From the NCBI GenBank assembly GCA_977006965.1, contig OZ345378.1, positions 1,240,001 to 1,304,000 of the forward strand: 64,000 nt of DNA, read 5' to 3'. Shown piece by piece: positions 62,720-64,000 of the stretch (position 1 is its first letter; each line of letters begins with the position of its first letter). Made by a program: the position numbers and the translations under genes. The notes beneath the pieces are model-generated. The model ran no database searches. It was not told the DNA's origin and saw only the letters and a program-made list of their open reading frames with translations. The stretch comes from Phymatolithon calcareum. Taxonomy: Eukaryota; Rhodophyta; Florideophyceae; Hapalidiales.

Positions 62720-63617
62720 GCTCTAGCTACAGACAGACCGCAAACAGAAATATCAGCTTTGTAATCAGGCCACGTGCTGAAATCACAAGTGCCTTTTGTC
62801 TAAGATTTGAAATTGGTCAATAAACATGAAATGATTTTGTTAATAATCTGCGGTGTCGAGTGCACTCTCCTATCTCCTGATGCTCAAGTAAATAAAATTC
62901 ATTGAAACGGTGATTATCACAAGTCCCGCTATTATGGAATACGCACACCAGAGCGGTGCAGAAGTCAATTATTTTGCCTAGTGTCTCTGTTCCGAACGTC
63001 CTCAATTAAGGACTGATTCAAAAGCTCAAAAAAGTTTGTAAATCCAACACGGAACGTATCATTCGCGCCATTATTGTAAAGCCGAACTTGTATTACTACC
63101 CTAAAATCTCTTCGTTCGGCGCTAGCAACGAAAATATAGTGGTCACCTAGAAGTACCAGACCTGCCATGCCACGAGAAAAAGTTCGGCCCCGCGTGGTCG
63201 GTACATCCGTACACACAAAGGAAACATCGGTGACCGGTCTCGCAGAGTGCTCCAGACAATATGGAGCCTTTTCCAACTGAAAAAGTGTAAGTGGTACGGT
63301 TCGGGAGGTACTCGAAGACAACTCAATGGTCGCGCGAGTATATCACTTTGCGTAAAATGTGTCATAGTTTGGCATTCGCCGAAGAAGACTAACTTTAAGA
63401 TATTCAACCTGTTCAACGTCAAGATAGGGGACACTGACGATGTCATTGCAGAAGCTCACCATCTTGAAAAGAGCCATCACCGGTAAAGCGCAATACCAAA
63501 CCAGGACTGCTTACAGTACTCATCCTCGTCCATCTTCATCGCGAAACGCCAGTTTATTGTCCACAGTCGCAATTAGAAGCTCTTCAGAAGGACACAAAAG
63601 TTTCGATAAAACCTTAA
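62720..63617. other. Intergenic with weak minus-strand ORF
   Basis: A minus frame at 62965-63321 reads like protein in part (VLLGDHYIFVASAERRDF, VIQVRLYNNGANDTF) but lacks an ATG at its open end and has no family I know. It may be an exon or a relic. Confidence 0.3.
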
Positions 63618-64000
63618 GCAGCTCTAAAGCCCTCTTCTGGGCTCTCTCTCCTACGTCTTGAAGGGCTTTTGGGACCAAACATCGCAAAAGAACTTGATGT
63701 CGTCTCACCTGACCGCGAGCGGAATACTATCGCTTACGGGGACACATGGTACGAGCGCCAAGCTCTAGGACCGTATCGGGTTTGAGTTTCCTCTAAGTTC
63801 TGGAAACTTCGCACTCTAGCCGGAGATTTGTTATCCGAAAATGACGGTAGTGGTCTTCATACGAAGTACGATTGCGTCATGAGATGTTTCCCCACTTTCA
63901 CCTGCGAAAATTTTGCTGATTGGGCGTCCGCTAAGCTGAGAATAATTGGACAACAAGACAATACAGTGACAGAGCTGAATGAGTTTTTCGGAATACTCGT
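63618..64000 (+). pseudogene. Coding-like frame running off the right edge, one internal stop
   Basis: The plus frame encodes EGLLGPNIAKELDVVSPDRE and GDTWYERQALGPYRV, then TGA at 63783-63785, then KFWKLRTLAGDLLSENDGSG and ENFADWASAKLRIIG to the window end. Residue composition is protein-like on both sides of the stop. It may be a decayed transposon gene or two exons of a host gene. I recognise no family. Confidence 0.3.

Noticed and set aside
1-64000. tRNA, rRNA or CRISPR loci
   Set aside because: No cloverleaf with a GTTCGA-type T-loop, no rRNA core words and no regularly spaced short repeats were seen on either strand; the minisatellite is contiguous, not spacer-separated.

Overview
The window looks like nuclear DNA of a photosynthetic eukaryote. 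The best guess is a red alga of the florideophyte type, inferred rather than proven. Reasons: recognisable eukaryotic housekeeping genes (Get3-type ATPase, LEO1, FG nucleoporin, CDP-diacylglycerol synthase, glucose-6-phosphate dehydrogenase, ESCRT-III CHMP1); a small gene with an apparent plastid transit peptide; mostly intronless genes; and a few short introns (about 95-140 nt in the clear cases) with GT-AG ends and CTAAC-like branch points. There are no bacterial operons, and no rRNA, tRNA or CRISPR that I can see.

Layout. 0-7.2 kb: a RecQ-like helicase broken by two in-frame stops, a pogo-like MITE, an unrecognised gene of uncertain structure, a LINE reverse-transcriptase scrap and a multi-pass membrane protein. 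7.6-14 kb is a transposon-rich block: two nearly identical 388-bp MITEs (4-bp target duplications), a 948-bp CAGGGG-ended element (7-bp duplications), and a 3.4-kb long-inverted-repeat element with two 499-bp minisatellite arms around a CENP-A-like histone fold. 14.7-40.5 kb is the gene-dense core: a small acidic protein, a tandem two-domain Get3/ArsA ATPase divergent from LEO1, a 1953-residue FG nucleoporin divergent from a 1519-residue SAP-domain protein, a decayed malectin gene, CDS1, a plastid membrane protein, G6PDH, CHMP1 and a Psq-type HTH protein. 40.5-59.8 kb is gene-poor and rich in relics and palindromes. It holds a LINE 3' fragment, a frameshifted membrane-protein gene, a broken zinc-motif gene, a 1215-bp inverted duplication carrying two copies of a phage-like gene, a 246-bp hairpin and a second CAGGGG-ended element. 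59.9-62.7 kb holds an intact secreted protein with five malectin-like domains; its decayed relative lies at 31.7-32.8 kb.

The most unusual items are the CENP-A-like histone inside the inverted-repeat element, the phage-like gene duplicated as a large palindrome with nested palindromes in its spacer, the covalently tandem Get3 lacking the zinc CxxC, and a small-element family with 7-bp target duplications. All family assignments are by eye; no searches were run.
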